A stretch of 64,000 nucleotides of DNA from JASGCP01 sp965263285 (GCA_965263285.1 CBDHHD010000004.1:372001-436000); one strand, 5' to 3'. Counted from the stretch's first letter, positions 47,301-56,718 are shown. Notes: generated by a model from the letters alone, not told the origin. Translations and numbers: made by a program.

Positions 47301-49601
47301 GTCTTAGCCATAGATGTTGCAGTTATAGCAATACAATGGAAAAAGGCACAAAAAAGTTGGTTTTTAATGAAATGGTTAAAAAAAAGAAAAGTTAGAAAAA
47401 TTTTATCTGCGTATCGTAATGATTCTTTTATAAGTGATATTCAGATAGAGCAACTTTTTTTGAATTACAATCATTTGAAAGAATTACAAACTCTTTTGCA
47501 ACAAAACCATTTTGTAGCTGTGCAACAATCATTAAAACATCTATTCAAAGGTGAACAAACGGATTTGTCAGACTTGGATAAGAAAGCGACTTGGGTGCAA
47601 CAGGTAAATAATCTAACAAACAATTGGGGAACTTATGCACTTGGCAAATGGATTCAGATATTACAAAGCAATGATATACATTATGTTAATGACCTGAGGC
47701 AACATAATGCATCTTCCATTGTAGCGTTTATACAATCAATACAAACTTTTAATGAGCAAAAGAAAGATTATGAAATATTGACTGGAATTGATTTTCAGCA
47801 AAATGATAATGGGATCAATGAGATGATGATACAATTTAAAAATATACTGGAGCATCTACCTCAATTACAAAACTGGATGAACTATACAAGAGTCTATGAA
47901 CAAGGGGCATCTTTACATTTGCAGTGGTTTTTAGAATCATACAAAAATAAAATTTGTAATGTAGACAATATAATTGATTATTTTTATTACACCGTTCATA
48001 TTTCCATTGCAGAAAGTATTATACTGCAACATGAATCATTGAGTTTATTTAATGTAATGATGTTTGAACAGGCAATTGAACAATATAAAAAAAATGCAAA
48101 TGATTTTTACAATATTACAAGAAATGAATTGCTTGTTAAGTTAACTACACAGTTGCACAATATGATTCATGGAGATGCACAAAGTTCTGAAATGGCTATT
48201 TTGCAAAAAGCGATTAGAAGCAACGGAAGGGGCGTAAGTATAAGAAGATTGTTTGACCAAATTCCTATATTATTACCACACATAGCTCCTTGTATGCTGA
48301 TGAGTCCTATTTCTTTAGCACAGTATTTTGATGTAAGTAAGCAACATTTTGATATTGTAATTTTTGATGAAGCATCCCAATTGCCAACCTGTGAAGCGGT
48401 AAGTGCTTTGGCAAGGGCAAAACAATCAGTCATAGTTGGCGATCCAAAACAAATGCCTCCTACTGCATTTTTTAATATGGTACGATTGGATGAGGAAAAT
48501 ATAGAGATGGAAGATTTAGAAAGTATTTTAGATGATTGTTTGTCATTATCTATTCCTTCCAAATATTTATTGAGGCATTATCGTAGTAAACATGAAAGTC
48601 TTATTTCTTTTAGTAATGTGAATTATTATGAGAGTAAACTACTTACATTTCCTTCGGCTGATGATTTGAATTGTAAAGTCAAGTATCATCATGTACCGGG
48701 ATATTACGATAAAGCTAGATCAAGAACCAATGAATCGGAAGCCAATGCAATTGTAGTTTATATTAAATCACATTATAAGATTAATAATAAATTAAGCGTG
48801 GGTGTAGTTACCTTTAATGCGGCACAACAAAATTTGATAGAAGACAAGTTACAACAAGTATTTAAGTCTGATAGTAATTTGGAAGAATCGGTTAATAAAA
48901 GCGATGAGCCCTTGTTTATAAAGAATTTGGAAAATGTTCAGGGCGACGAGCGTGATATTATTTTATTTTCTGTATGTTATGCTCCAGATGAAGAAGGCAG
49001 GATGAGTATGAATTTTGGTCCTTTAAATCATGATGGTGGTTGGCGCAGGTTAAATGTAGCTATCACGCGTGCCCGTTTTGAAATGCACTTGTTTGCTACA
49101 TTGAAAGCTGATCAAATAGACTTAAATCGTACAGCGGCTGAAGGCGTAGCAGGACTTAAATCTTTTATGCAGTTTGCAGAAAGTGGACATTTGCGTTTGA
49201 GTATTCGCCCCGAAGATGTTCAAGAAGTATATCACAAAAAACATTTGTCTGAGAAAATCAGCAAACTATTACAAGAAAAAGGCTTACAAGTTCAATATAA
49301 TATTGGCACTTCAGACTTTAAAGTAGATATCGGTATAGTTCATCCTGATAAACCACAACAATACATTCTTGGTATTATTGTTGATGGATATTATTATTAC
49401 CATACACGCACAATCAACGATAGGGAAATAGTAATGCCTGCAGTGCTAAAAGCATTGGGTTGGAATATGTATCGTATTTGGACGATTGACTGGTATAACA
49501 ATGCTAACAATATTATTGAAAATATAGTTGAGAAAGTTAAACAACTACAAATGCAATCAGAAGTGAAAGACAAAGACGAGGTGGTGAAAAAACTATTGTA
49601 G
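44394..49601 (+). CDS. Giant DUF4011-type SF1 helicase with C-terminal Vsr-like domain
   Basis: 1735 residues. The N-terminal part contains a transglutaminase-like segment (GNCIDISLLF with Cys221, GHAF with His247, Asp266 nearby). At about 375 the DUF4011 motif LEIWKRKLLDLSLRNNLLNL follows, then a helicase interrupted by a long coiled insert: Walker A GPPGTGKS at 688-695, DEAS at 1325, GDPKQMPP from 1349, VQGDERDIILFS and NVAITRAR near 1520-1570. The end (about 1620-1725) is a Vsr/MTES_1575-like endonuclease fold with RIWTIDWYNN, although the usual catalytic Glu before DG reads Ile (GIIVDG). Such proteins occur in defence islands; here paired with DUF2130. Confidence 0.82.
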   Translation: MSEKATLKIHKETFPFLNIAMYLHNIKPIRSLSIENDAETDTDSIKVNISSDIDFIVPFSFDIHYIPARKDMKIALDNLNINRAFFNTLSEVEKAIIKIEILEKDVLLASEHISIYIHPLEYFGGFQLLPELIATFVTPNHSYIYHIKKKAIDILERQGLRTAFEGYQSDNRQRVMDVISAIYTAIISEEIVYDALPPGYEEAGQRLRLLNTIVQQKFGNCIDISLLFIACLESIGLNPILIIVRGHAFIGCWLCNDKFSEVVNVDKTAITKRFPEGIREIVVVEATSVCRGANVTFVDALNKAEAQLVEKQDFLLSIDIKRARALPVRPLPLLNNTSSTQLDEEATHLKEPTEMYSRFQIGTVYQDQLPQDNQTITKLEIWKRKLLDLSLRNNLLNLHITRNMLQLVDVNIKKLVEYLFEGKNFTIDASPTAKVLDRYHVFTTPLHPSSELYKNANRELERGHLLTNYNNEDLNNILVYIKRNANIAVEENGYSTLYIALGLLKWYDKKTPDKERYSPILLLPVDIIRRSANSNFTLKIREEEMMINVTLVEFLRQEFELTMPGLETLPKDEKGVMDVNNVMTIFRTAVIPARGWDVYEQIILGNFSFSKFILWKDIADHQNEILKSNMVRSLVEGKLVLNTNDKINTKNDFDKIPSHSLVLPVLTDVSQMEAVLTAQQGCSFILHGPPGTGKSQTITNIIADALYHGKRVLFVAAKKAALDVVHRRLKEIGLEPFVLELHSNKSKKSAVLNQMARTIEIKKLTQTFDFKQKAERLDEAKKVMSDYINVLHQKQQIGSSLYDSIVALENYTHHNFPRNLIPASVLQQLNETLWQQWTDWLPIFQAIITQMIHPSENPLSALNVSQYSSLINKKIFIQTQAFLKVLSEVQIQSQQLMTAIHFPFSIHKKNEVEQFFQVISALQNLSDMSLELVLYLSNKENNNTYKEWSRVYQQYLNILNNILKDYNRNVLAIDVAVIAIQWKKAQKSWFLMKWLKKRKVRKILSAYRNDSFISDIQIEQLFLNYNHLKELQTLLQQNHFVAVQQSLKHLFKGEQTDLSDLDKKATWVQQVNNLTNNWGTYALGKWIQILQSNDIHYVNDLRQHNASSIVAFIQSIQTFNEQKKDYEILTGIDFQQNDNGINEMMIQFKNILEHLPQLQNWMNYTRVYEQGASLHLQWFLESYKNKICNVDNIIDYFYYTVHISIAESIILQHESLSLFNVMMFEQAIEQYKKNANDFYNITRNELLVKLTTQLHNMIHGDAQSSEMAILQKAIRSNGRGVSIRRLFDQIPILLPHIAPCMLMSPISLAQYFDVSKQHFDIVIFDEASQLPTCEAVSALARAKQSVIVGDPKQMPPTAFFNMVRLDEENIEMEDLESILDDCLSLSIPSKYLLRHYRSKHESLISFSNVNYYESKLLTFPSADDLNCKVKYHHVPGYYDKARSRTNESEANAIVVYIKSHYKINNKLSVGVVTFNAAQQNLIEDKLQQVFKSDSNLEESVNKSDEPLFIKNLENVQGDERDIILFSVCYAPDEEGRMSMNFGPLNHDGGWRRLNVAITRARFEMHLFATLKADQIDLNRTAAEGVAGLKSFMQFAESGHLRLSIRPEDVQEVYHKKHLSEKISKLLQEKGLQVQYNIGTSDFKVDIGIVHPDKPQQYILGIIVDGYYYYHTRTINDREIVMPAVLKALGWNMYRIWTIDWYNNANNIIENIVEKVKQLQMQSEVKDKDEVVKKLL

Positions 49602-49673
49602 AATAAGTATTTGAGCTAATCAAACTAATACAAGAGGGGGTTGCTTCAATGGCTGTTACGAGTAAACAAAAGC

Positions 49674-50192
49674 GGAATAACGACTTTTTTAGTGAACAAT
49701 CGCAAAAATAATATATTTTTAAAAAAACCAATTTATTTTTGATTTTTGGCTACATCTTTTTTTAAGTTGCTGAAAGCATGGATTATTAAATACATATAAA
49801 CATAGAAATAATAGGAAATATCTGATAAGGAATGCCCTCAGATAAATAGCGTTACAAAACGAGGTGAGCGAAGCGACCAGCGAGAATGTGGAGGCGGACA
49901 TTTTTATATATGAATCGTTATGATGAGCATAAAGTATTTGTATAAAAGATCACTATGGACAAGCTCATCATAACGATTCATACCTCACCGCCTCCCATTC
50001 ATTCTCGCTAGCGTAGCGAGCCGTAGTTTTGTAGCTCTTTATCTGCAGGCTTGATTTTTTCTTTGTTTCTTTCTTTTGTATCAAGACAAAAGAAAGAAAA
50101 GGATATAAAAAAATAAATGATTAACCTATACCTGAGTAATTACAAAAAACACAAATATCTCCCCCCCCAGCACATCAAAAAAAGATGTAGCC
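49674..50192 (+). repeat. Hybrid element: degenerate type B left end plus type A
   Basis: Starts with a decayed type B terminus (GGAATAACGACTTTTTTAGT), continues through the B-specific AACCAATTTATTTTTG stretch, then a type A element (49748-50192) with core and AGCACATCAAAAAAAGATGTAGCC right end. No target duplication was found. It lies just after the helicase gene. Confidence 0.8.
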
Positions 50193-50249
50193 AAATATAT
50201 AGAGTAAAGTTAGTAAGCGGATAAAATAGAGTAGTTGTGTTTATTATTA

Positions 50250-50257
50250 TATCTTTG
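50250..50257 (+). promoter_or_regulatory. -7 box abutting the DUF502 gene start
   Basis: TATCTTTG ends 6 nt before the ATG at 50264. Confidence 0.6.
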
Positions 50258-50263
50258 TTTCTT

Positions 50264-50971
50264 ATGAAAAAAGAAAACAAATCGAAAATATATAAAAAAT
50301 GGTTTCAGTATTTTTTGCAAGGACTTATAGTCATTGCGCCTATTGCTATTACTATTTTTGTTATATATTCTGTTTTTAATTGGATAGATAATATTTTGCC
50401 TGACTTGATTCATTATTTCTTTCCGCATTTCGTAGGCCTTAATAATGATGGGAGTATTAAAAAAGTACCAGGATTAGGGTTTATTATTATTATTTTATTT
50501 GTATTTATTATTGGCCGACTATCATCTATATTTTTTTTAAATCGATTTGCTCACTTTATAGATACTATATTAGATCGATTGCCTGGTGTTAAACATATTT
50601 ATGGATCGGTTAAAGATTTCTTAGAAGCTTTTACAGGAAACAAAAAAAAGTTCGATAAACCTGTTTTAGTTAATGTAGATAAACAAAATGTATGGCGCAT
50701 AGGATTTATTACAAAAGAGGATTTATCTATGTTTGAGCTCACTAACCATATAGCTGTATATGTACCTCATTCGTATGCTGTTAGTGGTATTACTTATCTA
50801 GTAGAGAAAGATAAAGTTATGCCTATTCGTAATATTCCTTCTGCAGAAATCATGAAGTTTGTTATCAGTGCCGGAGTTACTTCTATTGAAACGCATAATA
50901 ATAATAATAAAGAAAGTAACGATCCTGCAAATAATTTATACGATGTAATAACCGAAGAGCAGAAACATTAA
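50264..50971 (+). CDS. DUF502 family membrane protein
   Basis: 235 residues from the ATG at 50264; the upstream GTG at 50237 would lie across the promoter box and is rejected. Two membrane segments, FLQGLIVIAPIAITIFVIYSVF (about 15-38) and FIIIILFVFIIGRLSSIFF (about 75-95), then RLPGVKHIYGSVKDFLEAF and a soluble C-terminal domain with HIAVYVPHSYAVSG, all characteristic of DUF502 (COG2928). Function is unknown; the protein is an inner-membrane protein. Confidence 0.85.
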   Translation: MKKENKSKIYKKWFQYFLQGLIVIAPIAITIFVIYSVFNWIDNILPDLIHYFFPHFVGLNNDGSIKKVPGLGFIIIILFVFIIGRLSSIFFLNRFAHFIDTILDRLPGVKHIYGSVKDFLEAFTGNKKKFDKPVLVNVDKQNVWRIGFITKEDLSMFELTNHIAVYVPHSYAVSGITYLVEKDKVMPIRNIPSAEIMKFVISAGVTSIETHNNNNKESNDPANNLYDVITEEQKH

Positions 50972-51121
50972 TTGGGTAGGGTATTGAGTAGCGGAAGAAT
51001 AGATATTAAAATGGTTTATACCGAGTGTAAGTGCAATATAAGTTAAAAAACTAAAACGATGATATCGTGTTTTCTTATTGCAAATTCATATTCGTTGTAT
51101 GTTCAAATAGGAAGGTGGTTT

Positions 51122-52438
51122 TTAAGAGTGCTTGTATAGATAGTTGAAGAAATCTTGGTACAGATTACCTATTTGTTGCATGTCTATATGAATAAAATTA
51201 TTAATAAGAATTGAAAATACAATTACTTGACGGTGTTTGTTGAGTAAGAATCCAGTTAGGTTTCTTACCCCACTCATACTACCTGTTTTGGCAAAGATCG
51301 GGAAGGTAAGGGGTTTTAAAAAACGGTCATCTCCTTTAGCGGGAGAGGGGAAAAAGAAGGTCATAGTATCATATCCTTTTGTGTGCAATAGTTGAATAAC
51401 TGCATGTGCTAAATTGATGGGAGTAATTAGGTTATATCTACTTAAACCGCTTCCATCTACCCATCGTATATTTGTAAGTTGTAATATGTTCTTTAATGAA
51501 TCAAACATGGTAGTCATATTAGAATAGGGGAAGCGGGTAGCATGTATCATTTCTAATACTTGTTCTGCGTAGAAATTATCGCTTCTTTTTAACATAATTT
51601 GATACAAAGAATCAATAGGTCGTGTATATAGTATGCTTCCTTGCTCTGTATTGATGGCTTTATCTTTTATATCAATGGGCATGTGTAAGGTGTCGCTCAA
51701 AAAAGATATATTGATATGATCTTTATTGGTTATAAAAGGAATGCTGATAGGGTGTGTAAAAGGAGTATCGCTTATTTCAAATGTATTATAATGATATAAT
51801 CGATGTATACCTATGGCAGTTGGGGAAACAAGTACGCTTGAAAAAGAAGGGTTATGTTTGATTTGAGGAGTAGAGTAATAAGGAGAAATCCATCGAATTA
51901 CATTGCCATATATTGGAAGTAGACTTCGTTCGGGCATGTAATATTCTTGGTAATCGTCCCATGACCATCCAGGGGCATATCCCATATCTGGTATTAATGA
52001 TGGAGAAATACAGTATACTAAATGCGTTTGTTTATGCAAGAAGTCAATAATAGGTTGATAAGAGAAATCAGGGTGTAGTAGGGTAGGATCGCCTTCTCCG
52101 GTGAAATAACATGTGTCATTGGATAGGCAATAATGAATAGAAGGAATGGAGTCTGGCAAATATAGTAATCCTGCCAATAATGATATAATTTTCATATTAG
52201 AAGCAGGTAAAAATAGTTTATCGGCTTGATACTGATACCATATATTATGTCTTGTTTCGTTATAAACAAAAACACCTATTTGTGCTCCTTCTGATCCTTT
52301 TATATGGCTTATTTTTTTTATTGTTAATTGATAAGCATGATAAGAAATACCACATCCATATAATGAGATACATAAACATATAATTAGTATGTTTTTTTTA
52401 ACTAATTGTATTGGCTTTTTTATGAATAAGTAAATCAT
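51122..52438 (-). CDS. D-alanyl-D-alanine carboxypeptidase/endopeptidase (PBP4/DacB-like lipoprotein)
   Basis: 438 residues of the S13 peptidase family, which trims or cleaves cross-linked peptidoglycan. The N-terminal hydrophobic segment ends in LYGC (Cys29), a lipobox, so the enzyme is probably a periplasmic lipoprotein. Catalytic motifs are SNMK (Ser80, Lys83), SDN (in KRSDNFYAEQ) and KTGSMSG. It lies 19 nt downstream of an NlpC/P60 hydrolase on the same strand; together they form a cell-wall remodelling pair. Confidence 0.88.
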   Translation of the reverse strand: MIYLFIKKPIQLVKKNILIICLCISLYGCGISYHAYQLTIKKISHIKGSEGAQIGVFVYNETRHNIWYQYQADKLFLPASNMKIISLLAGLLYLPDSIPSIHYCLSNDTCYFTGEGDPTLLHPDFSYQPIIDFLHKQTHLVYCISPSLIPDMGYAPGWSWDDYQEYYMPERSLLPIYGNVIRWISPYYSTPQIKHNPSFSSVLVSPTAIGIHRLYHYNTFEISDTPFTHPISIPFITNKDHINISFLSDTLHMPIDIKDKAINTEQGSILYTRPIDSLYQIMLKRSDNFYAEQVLEMIHATRFPYSNMTTMFDSLKNILQLTNIRWVDGSGLSRYNLITPINLAHAVIQLLHTKGYDTMTFFFPSPAKGDDRFLKPLTFPIFAKTGSMSGVRNLTGFLLNKHRQVIVFSILINNFIHIDMQQIGNLYQDFFNYLYKHS

Positions 52439-52457
52439 CTATTGTTGTGAATTGTAT

Positions 52458-53213
52458 TTATGAGGAGATATATCCTACACCCCTGAATTTTTTCTTCCAA
52501 TAAGGATCGTTGATATCAGTAATGGTTACACCGCTACTAGTAGATGCTTGTGCGAATTTATGATTCCCAATATATACGCCTACATGGGTTATGGTGCCAT
52601 TGGGTACAGCAGAAAAAAATATAAGATCACCTGTTTTATATTCATTGCGAGGGCGTATATGTGCTATTTTATACTGTTCTTCGGCTGTTCTAGGTAGTTG
52701 AATGTGGTATACTTCTGAATAGATATGTTGTGTAAAAGCTGAACAGTCAATACATTTTTTTGTATCTCCTCCTAAGCAGTAAGGTGTTCTCCACCAATTG
52801 TCTACTACTTGTAGAATAGACATTTCTTCTTTTGACATAATAGGCTCTCCCATAATAATGCCATATTTACTTTGTAGTAATGATTCATTAGGCTGATTGT
52901 TATTGTTGGTTTTTTCAGATGATTTATGGGAAGTGTTTGGATTAGCTACTTTTTCTTTCTTTTGTCTTTCTCTTTTTTTAAAGAAAGACCAAAATGATGT
53001 CTTTTTTTCTGGTGTATTTGATTCTATAATTGTATCAGGGTAATATCCTTGTGTGGTTACGCCATTGATAAAATAGCCTGCTTTTACTTGCATGTAAGTA
53101 TGCCGACTTGTAGAAACAGAATAATCTTTTGCCATTAAGTTTTTAAATGTATTACAACTCAAGCATATCGAAATAAGCAATAAGAAACAATTGCCATGTG
53201 AACATTTGGTCAT
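52458..53213 (-). CDS. NlpC/P60 family peptidoglycan hydrolase
   Basis: 251 residues from the ATG at 53213. N-terminal signal with a CLSC lipobox-like site, a charged Ser/Asn-rich linker, then the C40 domain at about 145-250: catalytic Cys in CIDCSAFTQ, His in THVGVYIGN, and the third polar residue near KFAQAST. Members cleave peptide stems of murein. Upstream partner of the DacB-like gene; an in-frame extension to 53255 is possible but spoils the signal peptide. Confidence 0.86.
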   Translation of the reverse strand: MTKCSHGNCFLLLISICLSCNTFKNLMAKDYSVSTSRHTYMQVKAGYFINGVTTQGYYPDTIIESNTPEKKTSFWSFFKKRERQKKEKVANPNTSHKSSEKTNNNNQPNESLLQSKYGIIMGEPIMSKEEMSILQVVDNWWRTPYCLGGDTKKCIDCSAFTQHIYSEVYHIQLPRTAEEQYKIAHIRPRNEYKTGDLIFFSAVPNGTITHVGVYIGNHKFAQASTSSGVTITDINDPYWKKKFRGVGYISS

Positions 53214-53267
53214 TATATGTTTTTTGTTTTTTTTATAACAACCTTTTATTATCATATAAAAATCAAT

Positions 53268-53275
53268 TACTTTTG
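53268..53275 (+). promoter_or_regulatory. -7 box upstream of the amidotransferase gene
   Basis: TACTTTTG in the divergent interval between the NlpC/P60 gene and the amidotransferase gene, about 80 nt before the ATG at 53354. Confidence 0.4.
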
Positions 53276-53353
53276 TATTACTTATAAAAAATATTTCTTA
53301 AAAATGTAAATGTAATAACAAATTTTATTTTTTTATAATTATAATTGCAATTA

Positions 53354-54181
53354 ATGGTTCGCATAAAGAAAGATAAGGAGATTAAAATAGCAATATTAGA
53401 TATGTATGAAGGAACGCATAATCAAGGGATGCGTTGTATGCTTTCTATTATTAAAAAATGGGCATTAGATAATTCTATTTTATTAACATGTAAAGTTTTT
53501 GATATAAGGCAGAAATGTAAGTTTCCAAGTATGTCGTATGATATATTTATATCATCGGGAGGACCTGGCTCGCCTATAACTACAAATGAATTAAAATGGG
53601 ATATTGAATATCAAAATTGGATACAAAGTGTGTTAGATTGGAATAAGCAACAACAACATAAAAAGAAATTTGTGTTATTTATTTGTCATAGTTTTCAGTT
53701 GGCTTGTAGATTTTTTGATATTGGCTTGTTGTGTAAAAGAAGATCTACTAGGTTTTCTATTGTCCCCATTCAATTGATTGCTACAAAAAAAACAGAGCCT
53801 GTTTTTTATTCTAAACTTATTTATGTAGTAGATAGTAGAGATTATCAGTTGATATGTCCGAATATAAAAAAAATGAAATCTTTAGGAATGAATATTTTAG
53901 CTTTTGAGAATACAAAGTCTCATCATCCTTATCAGCGAGCGGTAACGGCTATACGGTTTAATCGATACATGTTAGGAGTTCAGTTTCATCCAGAAGCAGA
54001 TGCAGAAGGGTTAAAGTATTATTTACAAACAGCAGAAAAGAAGCAAATTATTTTTAATGAGTATGGAGAAGGGAAGTGGCATGAATGGATGCGCATGTTA
54101 AATGATGAAACTAAAATACATTTTACACATGATTATTTTCTGCCCTCATTTTTAAATGATGCTTTATTATATAACAACTAA
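53354..54181 (+). CDS. Class I glutamine amidotransferase-like protein
   Basis: 275 residues from the ATG at 53354 (an in-frame TTG lies 9 nt earlier). Triad elements of class I GATases: SSGGPGSP oxyanion strand, nucleophile Cys in FICHSFQLA (where the elbow is usually G-x-C-x-G, here less canonical), and QFHPEAD supplying His and Glu. A C-terminal extension of about 60 residues is not part of the GATase fold. The next gene, 32 nt downstream, is an ATP-grasp-like ligase, suggesting an ATP-dependent amidation or peptide-forming pathway. No product can be named. Confidence 0.78.
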   Translation: MVRIKKDKEIKIAILDMYEGTHNQGMRCMLSIIKKWALDNSILLTCKVFDIRQKCKFPSMSYDIFISSGGPGSPITTNELKWDIEYQNWIQSVLDWNKQQQHKKKFVLFICHSFQLACRFFDIGLLCKRRSTRFSIVPIQLIATKKTEPVFYSKLIYVVDSRDYQLICPNIKKMKSLGMNILAFENTKSHHPYQRAVTAIRFNRYMLGVQFHPEADAEGLKYYLQTAEKKQIIFNEYGEGKWHEWMRMLNDETKIHFTHDYFLPSFLNDALLYNN

Positions 54182-54213
54182 GTTTAGAATAAATATTTTA
54201 AAATATTAATATT

Positions 54214-55416
54214 ATGATAGAATCCTTACGAAAAAAATTTAATGAACAGTTTACACAGAATCAATATGAACAAGTGATACAGTTATTGGAAAAACCTTTT
54301 TCGCAACATATTGGATTCAAAGTATCTGAAACACCTGTTTTTATAGAATCGGATTTTTTAAACAAGTCGATGGATTTATGCCATTATATTATAGATGAAA
54401 TAAGTCAGGATTCTTTTAAAGTAAAGACCGAACAAGCAATTCCTTTGGAATATATAGTGCCTAATGAAAAAAAGAATATAGATTTTCTTGTGATAGATAT
54501 GGCTATTGCAAAAGATGTAAGAGGTCAAATAGTTCCTTCTATCATTGAGATACAAGCATTCCCTACAATTGTAAGTTATCAAATAGTATTAGAGAGATAT
54601 ATAAAAGAAGTATTTTCGTCTGTTATTCCTTCTAATTTTACGGGGTATTGTAAGGGATTTGATGCTATTTCGGCACAAGCATATATTAAGAAGATACTAT
54701 TGGGCAATATCTCACCAGAAAATACAATACTTTTAGATGTGAAGCCTAACCAGCAAAAAACAAATATTGATTTTTATTATACAGAGCAATTATTTGGCAT
54801 ATCGGCTGTTTGTTTGTCTGAATTAATTGCAGAAGGGAGACAGTTGTTTTATAAAAAAAATGGAAAAAAGATATTAATTCGTAGAATTTATAATAGGTTA
54901 ATTTTCGATGAGTTAGATAGATGTGAGCCTATATTTAAAGAAAAGCTAAAGATATTGTTTCAGCCTTTAGATGTAGAATGGGTGTCTCATCCTAACTGGT
55001 TTTATCGTGTTAGTAAGTATGCTATACCTTTTTTGCATCATCCGTATATTCCTGAAACTAGATTTTTATCTGCTGTGAAAGAACTGCCTAAAGATCTTGA
55101 AAATTATGTATTAAAGCCATTATTTTCTTTTGCAGGCATAGGAGTAATGATAGATATAACAAAGGAGTCTATAGCAACTATTAAAGACCCACAATATTGG
55201 ATCTTGCAACGCAAAGTAGTATATGCTCCTATTATTAGAACATTAGATGAACCTGCTAAAGTAGAAATTAGATTTATTTGTGGTTGTGCCGAAGAAGACA
55301 AAAAACCAAAGCCTATTTTAAATTTAGTACGATTAAGCAAGGGTAAAATGATTGGAGTGGATTTTAATAAAAATAAGACTTGGGTGGGGGGTAGCGTTGC
55401 TTTTTGGGAGAAATAA
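54214..55416 (+). CDS. ATP-grasp-like ligase of unknown product
   Basis: 400 residues. The C-terminal half resembles ATP-grasp enzymes: ENYVLKPLFSFAGIGVMIDI (nucleotide-binding strand and Gly-rich loop), YWILQRKVVYAPII, VEIRFICG and a closing NLVRLSKGKMIGVDFNK metal-site-like region. The N-terminal half (DFLVIDMAIAKDVRG, PSIIEIQAFPTI) is unfamiliar. Organisation is reminiscent of glutathionylspermidine synthase-like or circularly permuted ATP-grasp ligases. It is co-directional and 32 nt from the amidotransferase gene. The function is open. Confidence 0.6.
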   Translation: MIESLRKKFNEQFTQNQYEQVIQLLEKPFSQHIGFKVSETPVFIESDFLNKSMDLCHYIIDEISQDSFKVKTEQAIPLEYIVPNEKKNIDFLVIDMAIAKDVRGQIVPSIIEIQAFPTIVSYQIVLERYIKEVFSSVIPSNFTGYCKGFDAISAQAYIKKILLGNISPENTILLDVKPNQQKTNIDFYYTEQLFGISAVCLSELIAEGRQLFYKKNGKKILIRRIYNRLIFDELDRCEPIFKEKLKILFQPLDVEWVSHPNWFYRVSKYAIPFLHHPYIPETRFLSAVKELPKDLENYVLKPLFSFAGIGVMIDITKESIATIKDPQYWILQRKVVYAPIIRTLDEPAKVEIRFICGCAEEDKKPKPILNLVRLSKGKMIGVDFNKNKTWVGGSVAFWEK

Positions 55417-55448
55417 CGATTGGTTTGTTAATAGAGAATAAAAATGAT

Positions 55449-56711
55449 TTAGTTTTTAACTTTGGTATGTTTTGTTCGAAATAGTTTAGGCAACTTAAAA
55501 TAAATGTAGCCTATTGCCAACATGGTAATGATGCCTCCAAATGCAATAGAGCCAGTTGCTCCTACAAATTCACTAGTAATGCCACTTTCCATCATACCTA
55601 ATTCATTTCCGCTATTTACGCTAATAAAATAGATGGAAGATACTTGTGCTCTTAAATGATCAGGTGTTCCACTATGTAAGACGCTTTTTCTAACATACAT
55701 ACTAATGCCATCACAAATGCCTATCATGGATAGGAGAATAAATGCTTCTTGAAAGGTGTCAACAATATCAAAGAATGCAAATGAAACACCAAATATTAAA
55801 AAAAATGACATTAACCAAATGCCTAGCTTTTCTTTTAATGGTAAAAATCTTAATACAAATGTAATAAATAAAGCTCCAAATGGAATAGCAGCATTTAAAA
55901 ACCCAAAGGTAATAGCACCTAGATTAAGTATGGTATGTACAAACTCTGGTAGCACAGCAGCAGCACCTCCAAAAATAACAGCTATCATATTTATGGATAA
56001 AGCAACAAATAAAATACTATGTTTGAAAATAAAAGTAAAGCCTTCTAAAATAGACTTATAGAGATGTATAGGCGTAATAATATGTTTGGGATCAAGACAA
56101 TAAGAGCGCATGCTTAAAATAAGTATCAAGGGAATAGTATACATAATAATAATAATGAAAAAAGAAAGCGAAATCCCTAAAAAAGCAATAGTGAATCCTG
56201 CTATGATATGCCCAAAAACGGCTGCTACTTCCATAGCTGCTGTCATTGTAGTGCCCCCATGGTCTATGCTCGCAATATCATGAAATATACCTTTCATAGT
56301 AATAGGGAAAGCAGGAGCTAAAAAAGATCGGAATATTCCTATGAATAATAAAATGATGTAATAATAATGTACGATGGTATATGTACTATGTTGTTCTGTA
56401 AATTGTTGGGTGCTAATAAACATGAAGAATGCTAAACAAATAATATATCCTATAAGTGAAATAGATATAACTTTCTTTTTATTCCATCTTTCTATATAGT
56501 AACTTGAACATAGTGATATGGAGAATAATGGAATGAATATAATAAGTCCTGCCCAGCCAATAGATAGAGAAGATAGCGTAAGGTGCCATAATTTATAAAT
56601 GCAAACAGTAATAAACATTCTATTGCCAATAGATGTAAGAAATCTTGCAGAGAATAGCAAATTAAAATTTTTGTCTCTAAATATACTTTTTTCTTTTAAA
56701 GTTACATTCAT
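55449..56711 (-). CDS. MFS transporter (EntS/MFS_3-like)
   Basis: 420 residues with about twelve hydrophobic segments. N-terminal FRDKNFNLLFSARFLTSIGN and the later SGTPDHLRAQVSSIYFISVNSGNELG are typical of the MFS_3 group, which includes siderophore and drug exporters. A TAACTTTG box on the minus strand (56719-56726) ends 7 nt before the ATG, so the mRNA is predicted leaderless. Convergent with the amidotransferase/ATP-grasp pair, so an export role for that pathway is possible but unsupported. Confidence 0.82.
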   Translation of the reverse strand: MNVTLKEKSIFRDKNFNLLFSARFLTSIGNRMFITVCIYKLWHLTLSSLSIGWAGLIIFIPLFSISLCSSYYIERWNKKKVISISLIGYIICLAFFMFISTQQFTEQHSTYTIVHYYYIILLFIGIFRSFLAPAFPITMKGIFHDIASIDHGGTTMTAAMEVAAVFGHIIAGFTIAFLGISLSFFIIIIMYTIPLILILSMRSYCLDPKHIITPIHLYKSILEGFTFIFKHSILFVALSINMIAVIFGGAAAVLPEFVHTILNLGAITFGFLNAAIPFGALFITFVLRFLPLKEKLGIWLMSFFLIFGVSFAFFDIVDTFQEAFILLSMIGICDGISMYVRKSVLHSGTPDHLRAQVSSIYFISVNSGNELGMMESGITSEFVGATGSIAFGGIITMLAIGYIYFKLPKLFRTKHTKVKN

Positions 56712-56718
56712 AAAAGGA

